From NCBI GenBank assembly GCA_029005175.1, contig JAQXFQ010000190.1, positions 1 through 32,663 of the forward strand: a DNA stretch of 32,663 nt, read 5' to 3'. Shown here piece by piece: positions 14,105 through 22,879 of the stretch; the stretch's first letter is position 1; each line of letters opens with the position of its first letter. This DNA is from Bacillota bacterium (GTDB taxonomy: Bacteria; Bacillota; Clostridia; Oscillospirales; Acutalibacteraceae). Under the pieces are notes generated by a model. It made no database searches and had not been told where the DNA came from. It saw only the letters and a program-made list of their open reading frames with translations. Position numbers and translations under genes: made by a program.

Positions 14105-14209
14105 AAATTATTACCACCTTTGCTCCTTAGTATATCTTTTTGTTTGATATAAAAATAAATTTAATTAAAAAATATTTCTTAAAAACATTTAATTATAAAT
14201 TCTTAATTA

Positions 14210-14237
14210 ATTATACCGCAAGTCAGATTTTTGTCAA
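14210..14237 (-). promoter_or_regulatory. Sigma-A promoter of the dehydrogenase operon (minus strand)
   Basis: On the minus strand TTGACA (14232-14237) and TATAAT (14210-14215) with a 16-bp spacer, about 105 bases before the first start codon. The leader is extremely A/T-rich. Confidence 0.8.
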
Positions 14238-14278
14238 TGTTTTTTTGTAGATTGACGCGAAAATAATTGTATTGAATA

Positions 14279-14307
14279 TTGACAATTTCGCAGATAAATA
14301 ATATAAT
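14279..14307 (+). promoter_or_regulatory. Sigma-A promoter of the DUF1858 gene
   Basis: TTGACA (14279-14284), 17-bp spacer, TATAAT (14302-14307), divergent from the dehydrogenase promoter with -35 boxes about 42 bp apart. Confidence 0.85.
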
Positions 14308-14342
14308 TATAGATAATAAAAGTCAATCGGAGGTTTTTTACA

Positions 14343-14543
14343 ATGGAAATCACAAAAGATTCAATTATAGGCGATATTCTTGATACAGATTCAACCACAG
14401 CGCCATATTTCATAGAAATGGGAATGCATTGTCTCGGTTGCCCGTCCGCCAGAGGAGAAACTCTTGAGCAGGCATGCATGGTGCATGGTGTGGATGTAAA
14501 TGAATTGGTTGCAAAGCTTAACGCACACATTCAGGGTAAATAA
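14343..14543 (+). CDS. DUF1858 (hybrid-cluster-associated disulfide) domain protein
   Basis: A 66-residue protein that matches the DUF1858 pattern throughout: ITKDSIIGDIL, then TAPYFIEMGMHCLGCPSARGETLEQAC and a closing helix. The conserved C-x-x-C pair (CLGC, about 30-33) is the putative redox disulfide of the family, often seen as a fused or separate domain with hybrid cluster proteins and other anaerobic redox enzymes. ATG follows cggagg. It is monocistronic, with its own promoter and terminator, so no partner enzyme can be inferred from position. Confidence 0.9.
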   Translation: MEITKDSIIGDILDTDSTTAPYFIEMGMHCLGCPSARGETLEQACMVHGVDVNELVAKLNAHIQGK

Positions 14544-14554
14544 TTGATATGTTT

Positions 14555-14600
14555 TCAGGTCTGTCGGTTTTGATTGATATGTGGCAGACCTGATTTTTTT
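14555..14600 (+). terminator. Terminator of the DUF1858 gene
   Basis: A 9-bp stem TCAGGTCTG/CAGACCTGA (14555-14563, 14585-14593) followed by seven Ts. Confidence 0.9.
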
Positions 14601-14627
14601 ACAAATATAATCAGGAAGTGGATTTGA

Positions 14628-15326
14628 TTGAACGAGAGAATGTTCTCACTCGGAGCAAGACTTGAAGCATGTGCTGACTTTGTACGCAAAGGCAGGGTTG
14701 TGGCTGATATAGGCACAGATCACGCATATTTGCCTATATGGCTGGCATTAACTGAGAAAGTTTCGCGTGCATATGCTTCCGATATTAACGATGAGCCGAT
14801 AAAAGTGGCCAGAGAGAATATCGAAAGGTACAACTTGAATGACAAGATAATAACCTTTACAGGAGCGGGGCTAGAAAAAATACCACTGGATGATGTAGAT
14901 GATGTTGTGATCGCCGGAATGGGCAGCGATAATATCGTGGGTATATTAGATGCCGCCAAATGGCTGAAAAGCCGCCGATACAGGTTGATATTGCAGCCTA
15001 TGTCCAGGGTGGAAAAGCTGAGAGAATATTTGTACAGAAATAATTTTGATATAGTAAATGAAAAAGCTATATGTGAAGCTAATAGGATTTACACTGTTGT
15101 TTGTGCGGAATACAGTGATGCTGCCATAGATTTCAGTGAATTTAATTTTTATGCGGGCGGTCTTAGCAATAAAGATGAATGTTCAAGAAAGTTATTGAAA
15201 AAACAAGTCTCAGTGCTGCTTTCCGAAGCCGAAGGACATGCGAAGCGCGGCGATTTTAAGGGTGAGCAGAGATTGAAAAAAACTGCTGGCGAGTTAATGT
15301 ATTATGTGAATGAGGGGGAGAATTAA
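14628..15326 (+). CDS. trmK: tRNA (adenine-22-N1)-methyltransferase
   Basis: TrmK uses SAM to methylate A22 of tRNAs; B. subtilis YqfN is the reference. The 232 residues start with RLEACADFV..GRVVADIGTDHAYLPIWL (SAM-binding motif I about 24-39), followed by ASDINDEPIKVARENI (motif II) and the catalytic-region VVIAGMGSDNIVGIL, characteristic of this family, then a C-terminal coiled-coil tail. TTG start with aggaagtgg upstream. The next gene, nif3, follows after one base; the yqfN-yqfO order is conserved in Firmicutes. Confidence 0.94.
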   Translation: MNERMFSLGARLEACADFVRKGRVVADIGTDHAYLPIWLALTEKVSRAYASDINDEPIKVARENIERYNLNDKIITFTGAGLEKIPLDDVDDVVIAGMGSDNIVGILDAAKWLKSRRYRLILQPMSRVEKLREYLYRNNFDIVNEKAICEANRIYTVVCAEYSDAAIDFSEFNFYAGGLSNKDECSRKLLKKQVSVLLSEAEGHAKRGDFKGEQRLKKTAGELMYYVNEGEN

Positions 15327-15327
15327 C

Positions 15328-16116
15328 ATGCCATCTGTTAAAGAAATATACAAATATCTTGACGAAAAATTTCCTTATTGCATGCAGGAAAATTATGACA
15401 ACAGTGGGATTATGGTGGACTGCGGCAGGAATGTAACCAAAGTCGTAGTTTCACTCGACATAACAAATGCAGTAGTAGATTACGCGGCATCAGTAGAAGC
15501 TGAGTTGATAGTGTCCCACCATCCGGTAATATTTCGTCCAATCAAATCAATATCGTGCGATTCTCCGGTGTACAGACTGATTGCAAATGAAATTTCCGCA
15601 ATATCAGCGCATACAAATTATGATATTGCAAACGGCGGCGTCAACGATCAACTGGCAAGTAAATTGAATTTACAGCTTGTCAAGCCGGTATTTAAGATGT
15701 CCGAGTGCAGTGTGAACGGCGTTTTGCGCGAAAACTACATAGGTCGTATGGGAGTAATTTCTGAGGAACTAACGCCATCTGAGTTTGCGGAATTTGTTGC
15801 AAATCGTTTTGGGAAAAAGAATGGAATTGAATATGTTGACGGGAGAAAAAAGGTCAAAACGGTTGCTGTGGGCGGCGGAGCCTGCGGTGAGTTTGTATTT
15901 GAATGCAAAAAATATGGTATTGATGCATTTGTGACCGGCGAAGCTAAGCACCATGAGATGATTTATGCAGCAGAAAACGGAATCACGTTGATTGCGGCGG
16001 GACATTATGCCACAGAAAATGTCGCGCTGGAAAAGTTAGCAAGTACATTGGCTGAAGGATTTGAGGATTTGACTGTGGAAGTGACAAGGCTTGACGATCC
16101 TTTAAAAAGTGTTTGA
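15328..16116 (+). CDS. Nif3-like dinuclear metal-centre protein
   Basis: A 262-residue NIF3/YqfO family protein. Family metal ligands are visible: VSHHPVIFRP (about 62-71), SAHTNYD (about 96-102), TGEAKHHEM (about 208-216) and AAGHYATE (about 227-234). The segment between (about 125-190) is shorter than the long YqfO insert of B. subtilis. Family members form hexameric toroids; the biochemical role is still debated. ATG at 15328 is preferred over an in-frame GTG/ATG-like upstream option because gaggggga lies in front of it. Tightly coupled to trmK. Confidence 0.93.
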   Translation: MPSVKEIYKYLDEKFPYCMQENYDNSGIMVDCGRNVTKVVVSLDITNAVVDYAASVEAELIVSHHPVIFRPIKSISCDSPVYRLIANEISAISAHTNYDIANGGVNDQLASKLNLQLVKPVFKMSECSVNGVLRENYIGRMGVISEELTPSEFAEFVANRFGKKNGIEYVDGRKKVKTVAVGGGACGEFVFECKKYGIDAFVTGEAKHHEMIYAAENGITLIAAGHYATENVALEKLASTLAEGFEDLTVEVTRLDDPLKSV

Positions 16117-16147
16117 AAGTTTTTAGTAGATTTGGAGGTGTTTGAGA

Positions 16148-17902
16148 ATGGCTCTTGACGGAGCAATGCTTCATCTGATAAAAAAAGAATTAGAAGAGGG
16201 AGCGCTGGGCGCTAAGGTTGATAAGGTTTACCAGCCCTCGCGCGAGATGATAATTCTTGCAATGCGAGGCAAAAATATAAACAACAAGCTGCTCATTTCT
16301 GCTTCTGCTAATTCCGCCAGAATTCATTTTACAGATCGCGCGGTAGAAAATCCTGCACAGCCGCCTATGCTTTGCATGCTGCTGCGCAAAAAATTGTGCG
16401 GCGCAAGACTGTCTGCAATCAAACAGGTAGATCTCGAACGTGTGCTGCTGCTTGAATTTGACGCACACAATGAGCTTGGCGATGAAATAGTGCTTACTCT
16501 GGCAGTCGAAATTATGGGAAGACATTCAAATATCATACTTGTTGATGAGCGTGGATTGATCGTGGATTCAGTGAAAAGAATCGACAGCGACATGAGCTCG
16601 ATGAGATTTATATTGCCGGGATTGAAGTATGAGCTTCCTCCCGCGCAGAATAAAATTAATTTAAAAAACGTCGAGTGCGGTGAGATAATAGATAAAATCA
16701 AATCGTGTAAAGGCTTAAAACTTGACAAGGCTATTTTGAATAATGTTCAGGGCTTTTCTCCTATTGCAGCGCGCGAAATATCTTTCAGAGCGACAGGTTC
16801 AACAGACTTGGTAACAGATGATTTAACCGCGTCTGATTATGAAAAATTACTGTATAATTTGGAAAAATTTAAAAGTATGCTTGATGAAAAGAGCAACCCG
16901 ACTATAGTGTCAAGCAATGGAAAGCTTATAGACTTTACATTCTTTTATCCTATGCAATACGGTGCATCTGCCATTTCCTATGAGTATAAAAGCTATTCCG
17001 AAATGCTGGATAACTATTATTTTAAAAGAGATTTAAGTGAACGCATGAAGTCAAAATCCCAGGATTTATTGAAAGTGTTGACTAATTCCTCTGCACGTAT
17101 TTCAAAAAAAATAGCTATTCAGCGTGAGGAATTAAAGAAGTGTGCCAACCGAGAGCAATTGAGGATCAACGGCGATTTAGTCACAGCTAATATTCATTTG
17201 CTGAAAAAAGGCGATGTAATTGCAGAGGTGGTGAATTATTTTTCTGAAGATTGTTCTATGGTCAAAATTAAGCTTGATCCAACGCTCACACCTGCGCAAA
17301 ATGCACAAAAATATTACAAAGAATATCGCAAGGCGCAGATTGCCGAAACTCATCTGGTGAAATTGATTGCCCAGGGCGAGGATGATTTGAAATACATTGA
17401 CTCCGTATTTGACGCTCTTTCCAGAGCTGAGTCGGAGAGGGAATTGGCAGAGATACGTTCAGAATTGACAGAGGAAGGTATAATTAAGAGTCAAAAAAAT
17501 AATTCTGCCAAGCAGCCGCCGAAGCTTCCACCGCTGAAATTTATTTCGGATGACGGTTTCACAATTTTGATTGGACGTAACAATCAGCAGAATGATAAGT
17601 TGACGCTCAAGGATAGTCGGAATTATGACATATGGCTTCATACTTTGAATATACCGGGTTCACATACCGTAATCGTGTGTGAAAATAATCAGCCGCCAAA
17701 CAGAACTATTGAGCAGGCCGCACAGCTTGCGGCATACCACAGCAGTGCGAAGAATTCGGGATTGGTGGCGGTGGACTATACGCTGATAAAATACGTCACA
17801 AAGCCGCGTGGCGCCAAGCCCGGAATGGTTATATATACTCATCAAAGCACTGTTTATGTACATCCTGATGAAGAACTGGTAAAAAGATTGGCTGTTAAAT
17901 AG
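16148..17902 (+). CDS. rqcH: NFACT protein RqcH/FbpA-type (ribosome quality control)
   Basis: RqcH-type NFACT proteins bind obstructed 50S subunits and direct C-terminal alanine tailing of the stalled chain; older names are FbpA/fibronectin-binding protein. The 584 residues show the NFACT-N domain (CMLLRKKLCGARL, EIMGRHSNIILVDERG), a helix-hairpin-helix and coiled-coil middle (about 280-440) and the C-terminal NFACT-R domain (DDGFTILIGRNNQQNDKLT, DIWLHTLNIPGSHTVI, ending AKPGMVIYTHQSTVYVHPDE). ATG at 16148 has ggaggtg 7 bases upstream. It follows nif3 after 31 bases and ends at a bidirectional terminator. Confidence 0.92.
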   Translation: MALDGAMLHLIKKELEEGALGAKVDKVYQPSREMIILAMRGKNINNKLLISASANSARIHFTDRAVENPAQPPMLCMLLRKKLCGARLSAIKQVDLERVLLLEFDAHNELGDEIVLTLAVEIMGRHSNIILVDERGLIVDSVKRIDSDMSSMRFILPGLKYELPPAQNKINLKNVECGEIIDKIKSCKGLKLDKAILNNVQGFSPIAAREISFRATGSTDLVTDDLTASDYEKLLYNLEKFKSMLDEKSNPTIVSSNGKLIDFTFFYPMQYGASAISYEYKSYSEMLDNYYFKRDLSERMKSKSQDLLKVLTNSSARISKKIAIQREELKKCANREQLRINGDLVTANIHLLKKGDVIAEVVNYFSEDCSMVKIKLDPTLTPAQNAQKYYKEYRKAQIAETHLVKLIAQGEDDLKYIDSVFDALSRAESERELAEIRSELTEEGIIKSQKNNSAKQPPKLPPLKFISDDGFTILIGRNNQQNDKLTLKDSRNYDIWLHTLNIPGSHTVIVCENNQPPNRTIEQAAQLAAYHSSAKNSGLVAVDYTLIKYVTKPRGAKPGMVIYTHQSTVYVHPDEELVKRLAVK

Positions 17903-17927
17903 CTGTAAAGCTATATAAATTTACAAT

Positions 17928-17963
17928 AAAAACCCGCTTCAATTTTAATGAAGCGGGTTTTTT
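17928..17963. terminator. Bidirectional terminator between rqcH and the pseudouridine synthase gene
   Basis: An 11-bp core stem AACCCGCTTCA/TGAAGCGGGTT (17931-17941, 17949-17959) flanked by an A run and a T run, between convergent genes. Confidence 0.92.
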
Positions 17964-17969
17964 GAGTCT

Positions 17970-18935
17970 TTATTTTATTTTGCGCGCATAAAAATCCTTT
18001 ACAAAAGGAATATTTTCAACTTCAAAGGTTTTTCCTTGAAGGTAGTTCAAAATTTCCGCATCAGTTTTAAAGTTGAATGTCAATTTGTAAGAACAAAGAG
18101 CTTGTTTGCTGTATCCGCTGGTTCGGTTTACTTTGTTAGTACCATATTTTCCGTCGCCGAGCAGAGGATGACCTATAGATGCCATGTGAGCGCGTATCTG
18201 GTGCGTTCTGCCAGTGAGCAAATCAACCTCAACTAAGCTGAAATTATTTATTGTGTCTAAAGTTTTGTAGTGTGTTTTTATGGTTTTGCCCGATGCCGAC
18301 CTGCTTTTTTCAATATAAACCCGGTTCTGCTCTTCGTTTTTTTCCAAAAATCCCTCCAATGTGGCTTCGGCAGGATTCGGACGTCCGCATACAATGCAAA
18401 GGTATTTTTTTTGAATCTCGCGGGATTTCATTTTGGCATTTAATATGCGCAGCGCAGTTGAATTTTTCGCCGAAATAACCATTCCACAGGTATTGCGATC
18501 AATGCGATTTACCAGCGATGGAGTAAAAGATTGCTCGTTTTCCGGATCATATTTTCCGTTTTTATAGAGATATTTCTGAATTCGGAAAATCAAAGTGTCA
18601 CTTTCATATTTGTCATCAGGATGAACAATAAGCCCCTGAGGCTTGTTGGCAATCAAAATATTTTCATCCTCATATACAATGTCCAATTTGTCTGAGGCGT
18701 TAATGAAATCGTATTTTTTGGGCGGCTGTTCAAAGAATTCGTCCTTTAGCCATATGTCAACCAAATCACCTTCACACAGACGCTGATCCGGAGTGCAGCG
18801 TTTTTTGTTTACTTTTATGTTTTTAGTGCGTATACTTTTGTACATCATTGAAGCAGGAATAGCCGGAAATGTCTTTTCGATAAATTTATTAAGTCGCTGA
18901 CCCGCGTCATTTTTATTTATAGTTATACTTTTCAA
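17970..18935 (-). CDS. RluC/RluD-family 23S rRNA pseudouridine synthase
   Basis: A 321-residue enzyme that converts uridine to pseudouridine in rRNA. An N-terminal S4-type RNA-binding domain (about 1-65; DAGQRLNKFIEKTFP) precedes the catalytic domain with the family motif SLVNRIDRNTCGMVI, whose Asp146 is the nucleophile, and LLTGRTHQIRAHMASIGHPLLGDGKYG (about 230-256). The S4 domain and motif form place it in the RluC/RluD group; which uridines are modified cannot be read. TTG start with a gagggtc site. A TATAAT hexamer lies upstream, but a matching -35 is not clear. Confidence 0.93.
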   Translation of the reverse strand: MKSITINKNDAGQRLNKFIEKTFPAIPASMMYKSIRTKNIKVNKKRCTPDQRLCEGDLVDIWLKDEFFEQPPKKYDFINASDKLDIVYEDENILIANKPQGLIVHPDDKYESDTLIFRIQKYLYKNGKYDPENEQSFTPSLVNRIDRNTCGMVISAKNSTALRILNAKMKSREIQKKYLCIVCGRPNPAEATLEGFLEKNEEQNRVYIEKSRSASGKTIKTHYKTLDTINNFSLVEVDLLTGRTHQIRAHMASIGHPLLGDGKYGTNKVNRTSGYSKQALCSYKLTFNFKTDAEILNYLQGKTFEVENIPFVKDFYARKIK

Positions 18936-19061
18936 TTTTTGACCCTCATTTTAGCACATAATTTTGAATAAATTATACCACATAAATATGAATAATATAT
19001 GACTAACACACTGATTTATTATATTCACAAACATTTTATAATAATAGTATCAATAATAAAA

Positions 19062-19077
19062 TGTTTCACGTGGAACA
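19062..19077. promoter_or_regulatory. parS centromere site (ParB/Spo0J binding)
   Basis: The 16 bases read TGTTCCACGTGAAACA on the minus strand, identical to the B. subtilis parS consensus. The site lies between the divergent pseudouridine synthase and spoIIIA genes. ParB/Spo0J loads here and recruits SMC; in Firmicutes such sites cluster on the origin-proximal part of the chromosome. Confidence 0.9.
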
Positions 19078-19165
19078 ATAGTAAAATTTTAGTTCTATAA
19101 TAGCATTAACCGCATATATATTACTACATCAAGTTTGTAGATTGATGAAAAAAGGAGGACGTGCA

Positions 19166-20089
19166 ATGGATATTGAGCTATGCGCAGTAAAGAAATTTGA
19201 CAATATTACGCAATACCTTCCAAATAAAATAGCCATTGAACTGTTGAGATTATCCGATAAGGTCAAGCTCTCGGCAAATGAAATTCGCATAAGATGCGGG
19301 AAGCCTGTCGTCGTTATGATGCCCGAAAGCTATGTCTTGCCTGATAAAAATCACATATTAACACAAAATGACATATCCGAGATATTTCAGAAGTTATGTG
19401 AATACTCGGTATATAGCTATCAAGCTGAACTGTCGCAGGGATTTATTACATTGCACGGCGGTCATCGTGTGGGAATTTGCGGTACCGCTTCATTGGACAA
19501 GAGCGGCAATCGCACAGTCAAATATATTTCGTCAATTAACATAAGAATTGCTTCCGAGCATATCGGATGTGCGCGTGAGCTGGTCAAAGAAGTTTTTTCT
19601 GAAAAGCTTTGCGGAGCACTGATTGCCGGTCCACCGTGCTGCGGTAAGACTACGATTCTCAGGGACATAGCACTTAATTTTTCCTCTGAGGGCAGCATGA
19701 AAAAGGTTGTAATTGTCGATGAAAGGGGAGAGCTCGCCGCGATTTACAGAGGCACTCCTCAAAATACGTTAGGCTTATTTTGTGATGTACTGAACGGATA
19801 CCCAAAGGGCGAGGGAATATTGATTGCGCTGAGAACGCTCTCACCGGATGTTATAATATGTGACGAAGTGGGCAGCGAGGAGGACGCAAAAGCACTTTGT
19901 GAGGGGGTAAATGCGGGAGTGGCGGTAATTTCGTCGGTTCACGCATGTAATGCAGATGAACTTTACACTAAAAACTCATGCAAACGGCTGCTCGAAACAG
20001 GCGCTTTTAAGAAAATCGTGTTTCTCAAGGGGGGCAGGTGCAGGGGAATCGTAGAAAGTATAATAGAGGTGCAGGATAAATTATGTTGA
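19166..20089 (+). CDS. spoIIIAA: Stage III sporulation protein AA (ATPase)
   Basis: SpoIIIAA is a secretion-type ATPase on the mother-cell side of the SpoIIIA-SpoIIQ channel that links mother cell and forespore. At 307 residues it has the length of the B. subtilis protein. Walker A is GPPCCGKT (about 155-162), the Walker B region DVIICDEVG is near 228-236, and ALIAGPPCCGKTTILRDIA is characteristic. ATG at 19166 is chosen for the aaaggagga site; the open frame extends eight codons upstream. First gene of the operon; B. subtilis spoIIIA is sigma-E dependent, but I could not define a convincing sigma-E promoter here. Confidence 0.96.
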   Translation: MDIELCAVKKFDNITQYLPNKIAIELLRLSDKVKLSANEIRIRCGKPVVVMMPESYVLPDKNHILTQNDISEIFQKLCEYSVYSYQAELSQGFITLHGGHRVGICGTASLDKSGNRTVKYISSINIRIASEHIGCARELVKEVFSEKLCGALIAGPPCCGKTTILRDIALNFSSEGSMKKVVIVDERGELAAIYRGTPQNTLGLFCDVLNGYPKGEGILIALRTLSPDVIICDEVGSEEDAKALCEGVNAGVAVISSVHACNADELYTKNSCKRLLETGAFKKIVFLKGGRCRGIVESIIEVQDKLC

Positions 20090-20586
20090 AATTTTTTTGT
20101 TTTGTAATAGTTTCTGCATGTGGAACAATGCTTGGTTTGGAATTCAGGAGAAAATTATCGGTCAGGCTGCACAGCCTGATTATGTTTCAGAGCTTGTTTA
20201 CAGAAATAAAAGGTATGATTTCATATAGCGGATACACGTTAAACGAAATAATGTGCGAGCTGTCAGCTTTACATCCGGGCAATAAATTTATATTAAAATG
20301 CAGTGAATATACATTACATCAGTCGTTTAAATCGGCCTGGAAAAACACTCTGGAAAGTATGAAAAATGAATTATGTCTGAGTGAACATGATACAGAATTT
20401 CTTTGTCAAAACACTGAAAAAATGGGTAGATCTGATGTTGATAATGAATTGGATTTGCTTGATATAATTATCAGTCAGATTGCAGTACTCATCAGAGAAG
20501 CAGATGATAAATTAAAATCCAACGGAAAAATTTATACAGCGGTTGGCAGTGCATGTGGAATAATCACTGCATTAATTTTCATATAA
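20083..20586 (+). CDS. spoIIIAB: Stage III sporulation protein AB
   Basis: A 167-residue protein with hydrophobic segments at the N-terminus (about 2-20) and C-terminus (about 150-167) and a helical middle with the family patterns GLEFRRKLSVRLHSLIMFQSLFTEIKG and NTEKMGRSDVDNELDLLD. SpoIIIAB resembles type II secretion GspF-like proteins and is thought to sit in the mother-cell membrane under the channel. Overlaps spoIIIAA by 7 bases. Confidence 0.93.
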   Translation: MLKFFCFVIVSACGTMLGLEFRRKLSVRLHSLIMFQSLFTEIKGMISYSGYTLNEIMCELSALHPGNKFILKCSEYTLHQSFKSAWKNTLESMKNELCLSEHDTEFLCQNTEKMGRSDVDNELDLLDIIISQIAVLIREADDKLKSNGKIYTAVGSACGIITALIFI

Positions 20587-20632
20587 ATTATCAAGTTAAA
20601 ATCAAAGCATATTGAAAGGACAAGGATATTAA

Positions 20633-20827
20633 ATGGAAATTGATCTTATCTTCAAAATCGCAGCCATAGGTATAATTGTTGCGGTACTAAACCAGGTGTT
20701 GATACGCGCAGGAAGGGAAGAACAGGCAATGATGACCACTTTGGCCGGGATTATTGTGGTTCTCATGATGATGATCTCAGAGATAAGCGCGTTGTTTGAT
20801 ACGGTAAAGACGACGTTTGGTTTGTGA
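20633..20827 (+). CDS. spoIIIAC: Stage III sporulation protein AC
   Basis: A 64-residue protein of two membrane helices (about 7-25 and 35-55) with the conserved linker NQVLIRAGREEQAMM, typical of the SpoIIIAC/AD family. The family name covers AC and AD, which are related and lie next to each other. ATG is preceded by gaaaggacaagga. The 46-base gap after spoIIIAB is the largest in the operon and holds no terminator. Confidence 0.94.
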   Translation: MEIDLIFKIAAIGIIVAVLNQVLIRAGREEQAMMTTLAGIIVVLMMMISEISALFDTVKTTFGL

Positions 20828-20839
20828 GGACTGACGCAT

Positions 20840-21229
20840 ATGAATATATTTGCATTTGTGGGAGCCGGAATAATCATGTGTGTGCTGGTAGTCACTGTGA
20901 AACAATTTAAGCCTGAGCTGGCAATACCGTTGGGGATAGCCTGCGGCGTGATTATGACGGCTTATCTTGTGTCGATTGCGCTGCCTCTGTTCAGCGAAAT
21001 AAATCAAATTGCATCCGACAGCGGAATCAATTCCGAGTTTATATCTATAGCAGTCAAGGCCATCGGAATATGCATAGCGGTTCAGATTGCCTCGGATGTT
21101 TGCCGCGACTCAGGAGAATCCGCGCTGGCGAATAAACTGGAGCTTGGAGGAAAAATAGCGCTGTTAATAGTTTCGTTACCGCTATTTAAAGAGATGCTTT
21201 CGCTCGCTGTTGAAATAATTGGAGATTAA
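20840..21229 (+). CDS. spoIIIAD: Stage III sporulation protein AD
   Basis: A 129-residue membrane protein of four hydrophobic segments. The stretch ISIAVKAIGICIAVQIASDVCRDSGESALANKLELGGK is diagnostic for SpoIIIAD. It is a membrane component of the feeding-tube-like channel. Its stop lies 2 bases before the spoIIIAE start. Confidence 0.95.
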   Translation: MNIFAFVGAGIIMCVLVVTVKQFKPELAIPLGIACGVIMTAYLVSIALPLFSEINQIASDSGINSEFISIAVKAIGICIAVQIASDVCRDSGESALANKLELGGKIALLIVSLPLFKEMLSLAVEIIGD

Positions 21230-21231
21230 AA

Positions 21232-22365
21232 ATGTTGAGAAAAAAAATAACAGCTTTGTTTTTTTGTCTGCCCTTGATGTTTTTTACAGCTTATGCTTCA
21301 GAAGCAACATCTGAATTTGATTATGATGTTCAACTTGAGGCAAGTGGAGCGGACAAACTATACGATGAGCTGCCCGATGAAACCGAAGAATACTTGAAAA
21401 ATTCGGGAATTAACAGTGTAAATTATAATGACTTTACAAACATTAACGCAGCAACTGTGATTAATTCTGTGCTTGGCATAGCGCAGAATGAAGCTAAGTC
21501 TCCGTTTGCGGCCGCCGGATTTATTCTGGGAATGCTTATTTTAGCTTCGTTTATAAAAGGCGGCGAACACACGTTGAATTCACCGCTCGCGCCTACTTAC
21601 AGCACGGTGATGTCTGTGGCGATAAGTGTGACTCTGATTGTTCCTGTGATTGACCTGATAAATGAAATTTCAGGTGTGGTGGACTCAGCGTGCACATTCA
21701 CAGAGGCATTCGGACCTGTTTTCATAGGAATTTTACTTGCCAACGGACAAACAGCCTCAGCCGCCGGATACAGTTCTTTTCTTTTTGGCGCGGTGGAGCT
21801 TACAACTATCTGTGTAGGCGAGTTGATTATACCAATGCTGAAAATATTTCTGGCACTGTCATGTGTCTGCTCTATTTCTCCATGTGTAAAGATAGACGCC
21901 TTTATAGGCTTTTTTGAAAAAAATGCTAAGTGGCTGCTCGGCTTTTTCGCGGTAATTTTGTCAGGAATACTGGGGGTGAGTGGAGTAATTTCAGCGTCAG
22001 CCGACAATCTGAGTGCGCGCACCGCCAAATTCATAATATCCGGCTCAGTGCCAATAGTGGGCGGTGCAGTGAGTGATGCATATCTTTCGATTAAAGGCGG
22101 AATAACACTGCTGCGAAACTCAGTGGGAGCGTTTGGCATAATCGCTGTGGCATATATTTATTTGCCCCTCATAATCCGCACTTTGCTTTGGAATCTGGTG
22201 CTTGAAATGGGTTTGATGGTGTGTGAAGCTTTAGAGCTTAACAATACGAATAAGCTGCTCAAATCGGTTTCAGGTATGGTTTCGCTCATGCTGGGACTTC
22301 TGATATTTTCGCTTTTTTTGCTGACGCTCGGAAGCATAGTTGTAATAATGCAGCGTTCGGCATAG
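21232..22365 (+). CDS. spoIIIAE: Stage III sporulation protein AE
   Basis: A 377-residue protein with an N-terminal signal-type hydrophobic segment (about 5-22), an acidic extracytoplasmic stretch (about 23-75) and about six to seven membrane segments to the C-terminus. Recognised by FTEAFGPVFIGILLANGQTAS-type and SGVISASADNLSARTAKFIISGSVPIVGGAVSDA-type segments conserved in the family (both shown here shortened in meaning by position, about 160-180 and 247-285). In B. subtilis it is an essential multi-pass subunit of the SpoIIIA complex. Start ATG directly follows the AD stop. Confidence 0.95.
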   Translation: MLRKKITALFFCLPLMFFTAYASEATSEFDYDVQLEASGADKLYDELPDETEEYLKNSGINSVNYNDFTNINAATVINSVLGIAQNEAKSPFAAAGFILGMLILASFIKGGEHTLNSPLAPTYSTVMSVAISVTLIVPVIDLINEISGVVDSACTFTEAFGPVFIGILLANGQTASAAGYSSFLFGAVELTTICVGELIIPMLKIFLALSCVCSISPCVKIDAFIGFFEKNAKWLLGFFAVILSGILGVSGVISASADNLSARTAKFIISGSVPIVGGAVSDAYLSIKGGITLLRNSVGAFGIIAVAYIYLPLIIRTLLWNLVLEMGLMVCEALELNNTNKLLKSVSGMVSLMLGLLIFSLFLLTLGSIVVIMQRSA

Positions 22366-22378
22366 GAGGTGCTTTTAA

Positions 22379-22861
22379 ATGGATGCAATGCGTTCATGGG
22401 CTATGGCAATTTGCTTTGCCTGCGTGCTTGGCTCAATTCTTACAATGTTTTTTCCCGATGGCAGCTCAAAAAAGCTGCTCAATATGATAGTATCGATGAT
22501 GATACTTTGCGTAATATTTAAGCCAATAAGTTCTTTAGGAAAATTTATGATGAAACTTGACGAATCGGCGTTTGAAGTGTCGCAATACGAAAACGATGAA
22601 TTAAATAATGAGATTGCCTCAAATGCTGAAAATATTTACGCATCATATTTGCGTGAAAATATACTGCGAGTGCTGGGTGAAAATAATATTTCCTACGAAA
22701 ATGTAACGATTACTATGGATACTTTGGAGGATTACAGCATATCAATTGGACAGGTGGAGGTGATTGTGAAAAATGAGGATGTAGGTCAGAAAGAAAAAAT
22801 AAAAAGCCTGCTGAAAGATTACGTCGGCGCAGATACAACGATTGAGGTAATTACAGCATGA
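22379..22861 (+). CDS. spoIIIAF: Stage III sporulation protein AF
   Basis: A 160-residue protein, shorter than the B. subtilis protein. Two N-terminal membrane segments (about 5-22 and 33-50, with KKLLNMIVSMMILCVIFKPI) anchor a soluble C-terminal domain resembling the ring-building motif of the AG/AH partners. ATG follows ataggaggt. Sequence conservation is low in this family, so the call leans on operon position and topology. Confidence 0.92.
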   Translation: MDAMRSWAMAICFACVLGSILTMFFPDGSSKKLLNMIVSMMILCVIFKPISSLGKFMMKLDESAFEVSQYENDELNNEIASNAENIYASYLRENILRVLGENNISYENVTITMDTLEDYSISIGQVEVIVKNEDVGQKEKIKSLLKDYVGADTTIEVITA

Positions 22862-22879
22862 TGAAAGGAAGTGAACTAC

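Noticed and set aside
19085-19130. Sigma-E promoter for spoIIIA
   Set aside because: A CATATATA word is present but no acceptable -35 element lies at the right spacing; A/T-rich DNA gives such words easily, so no site was annotated.
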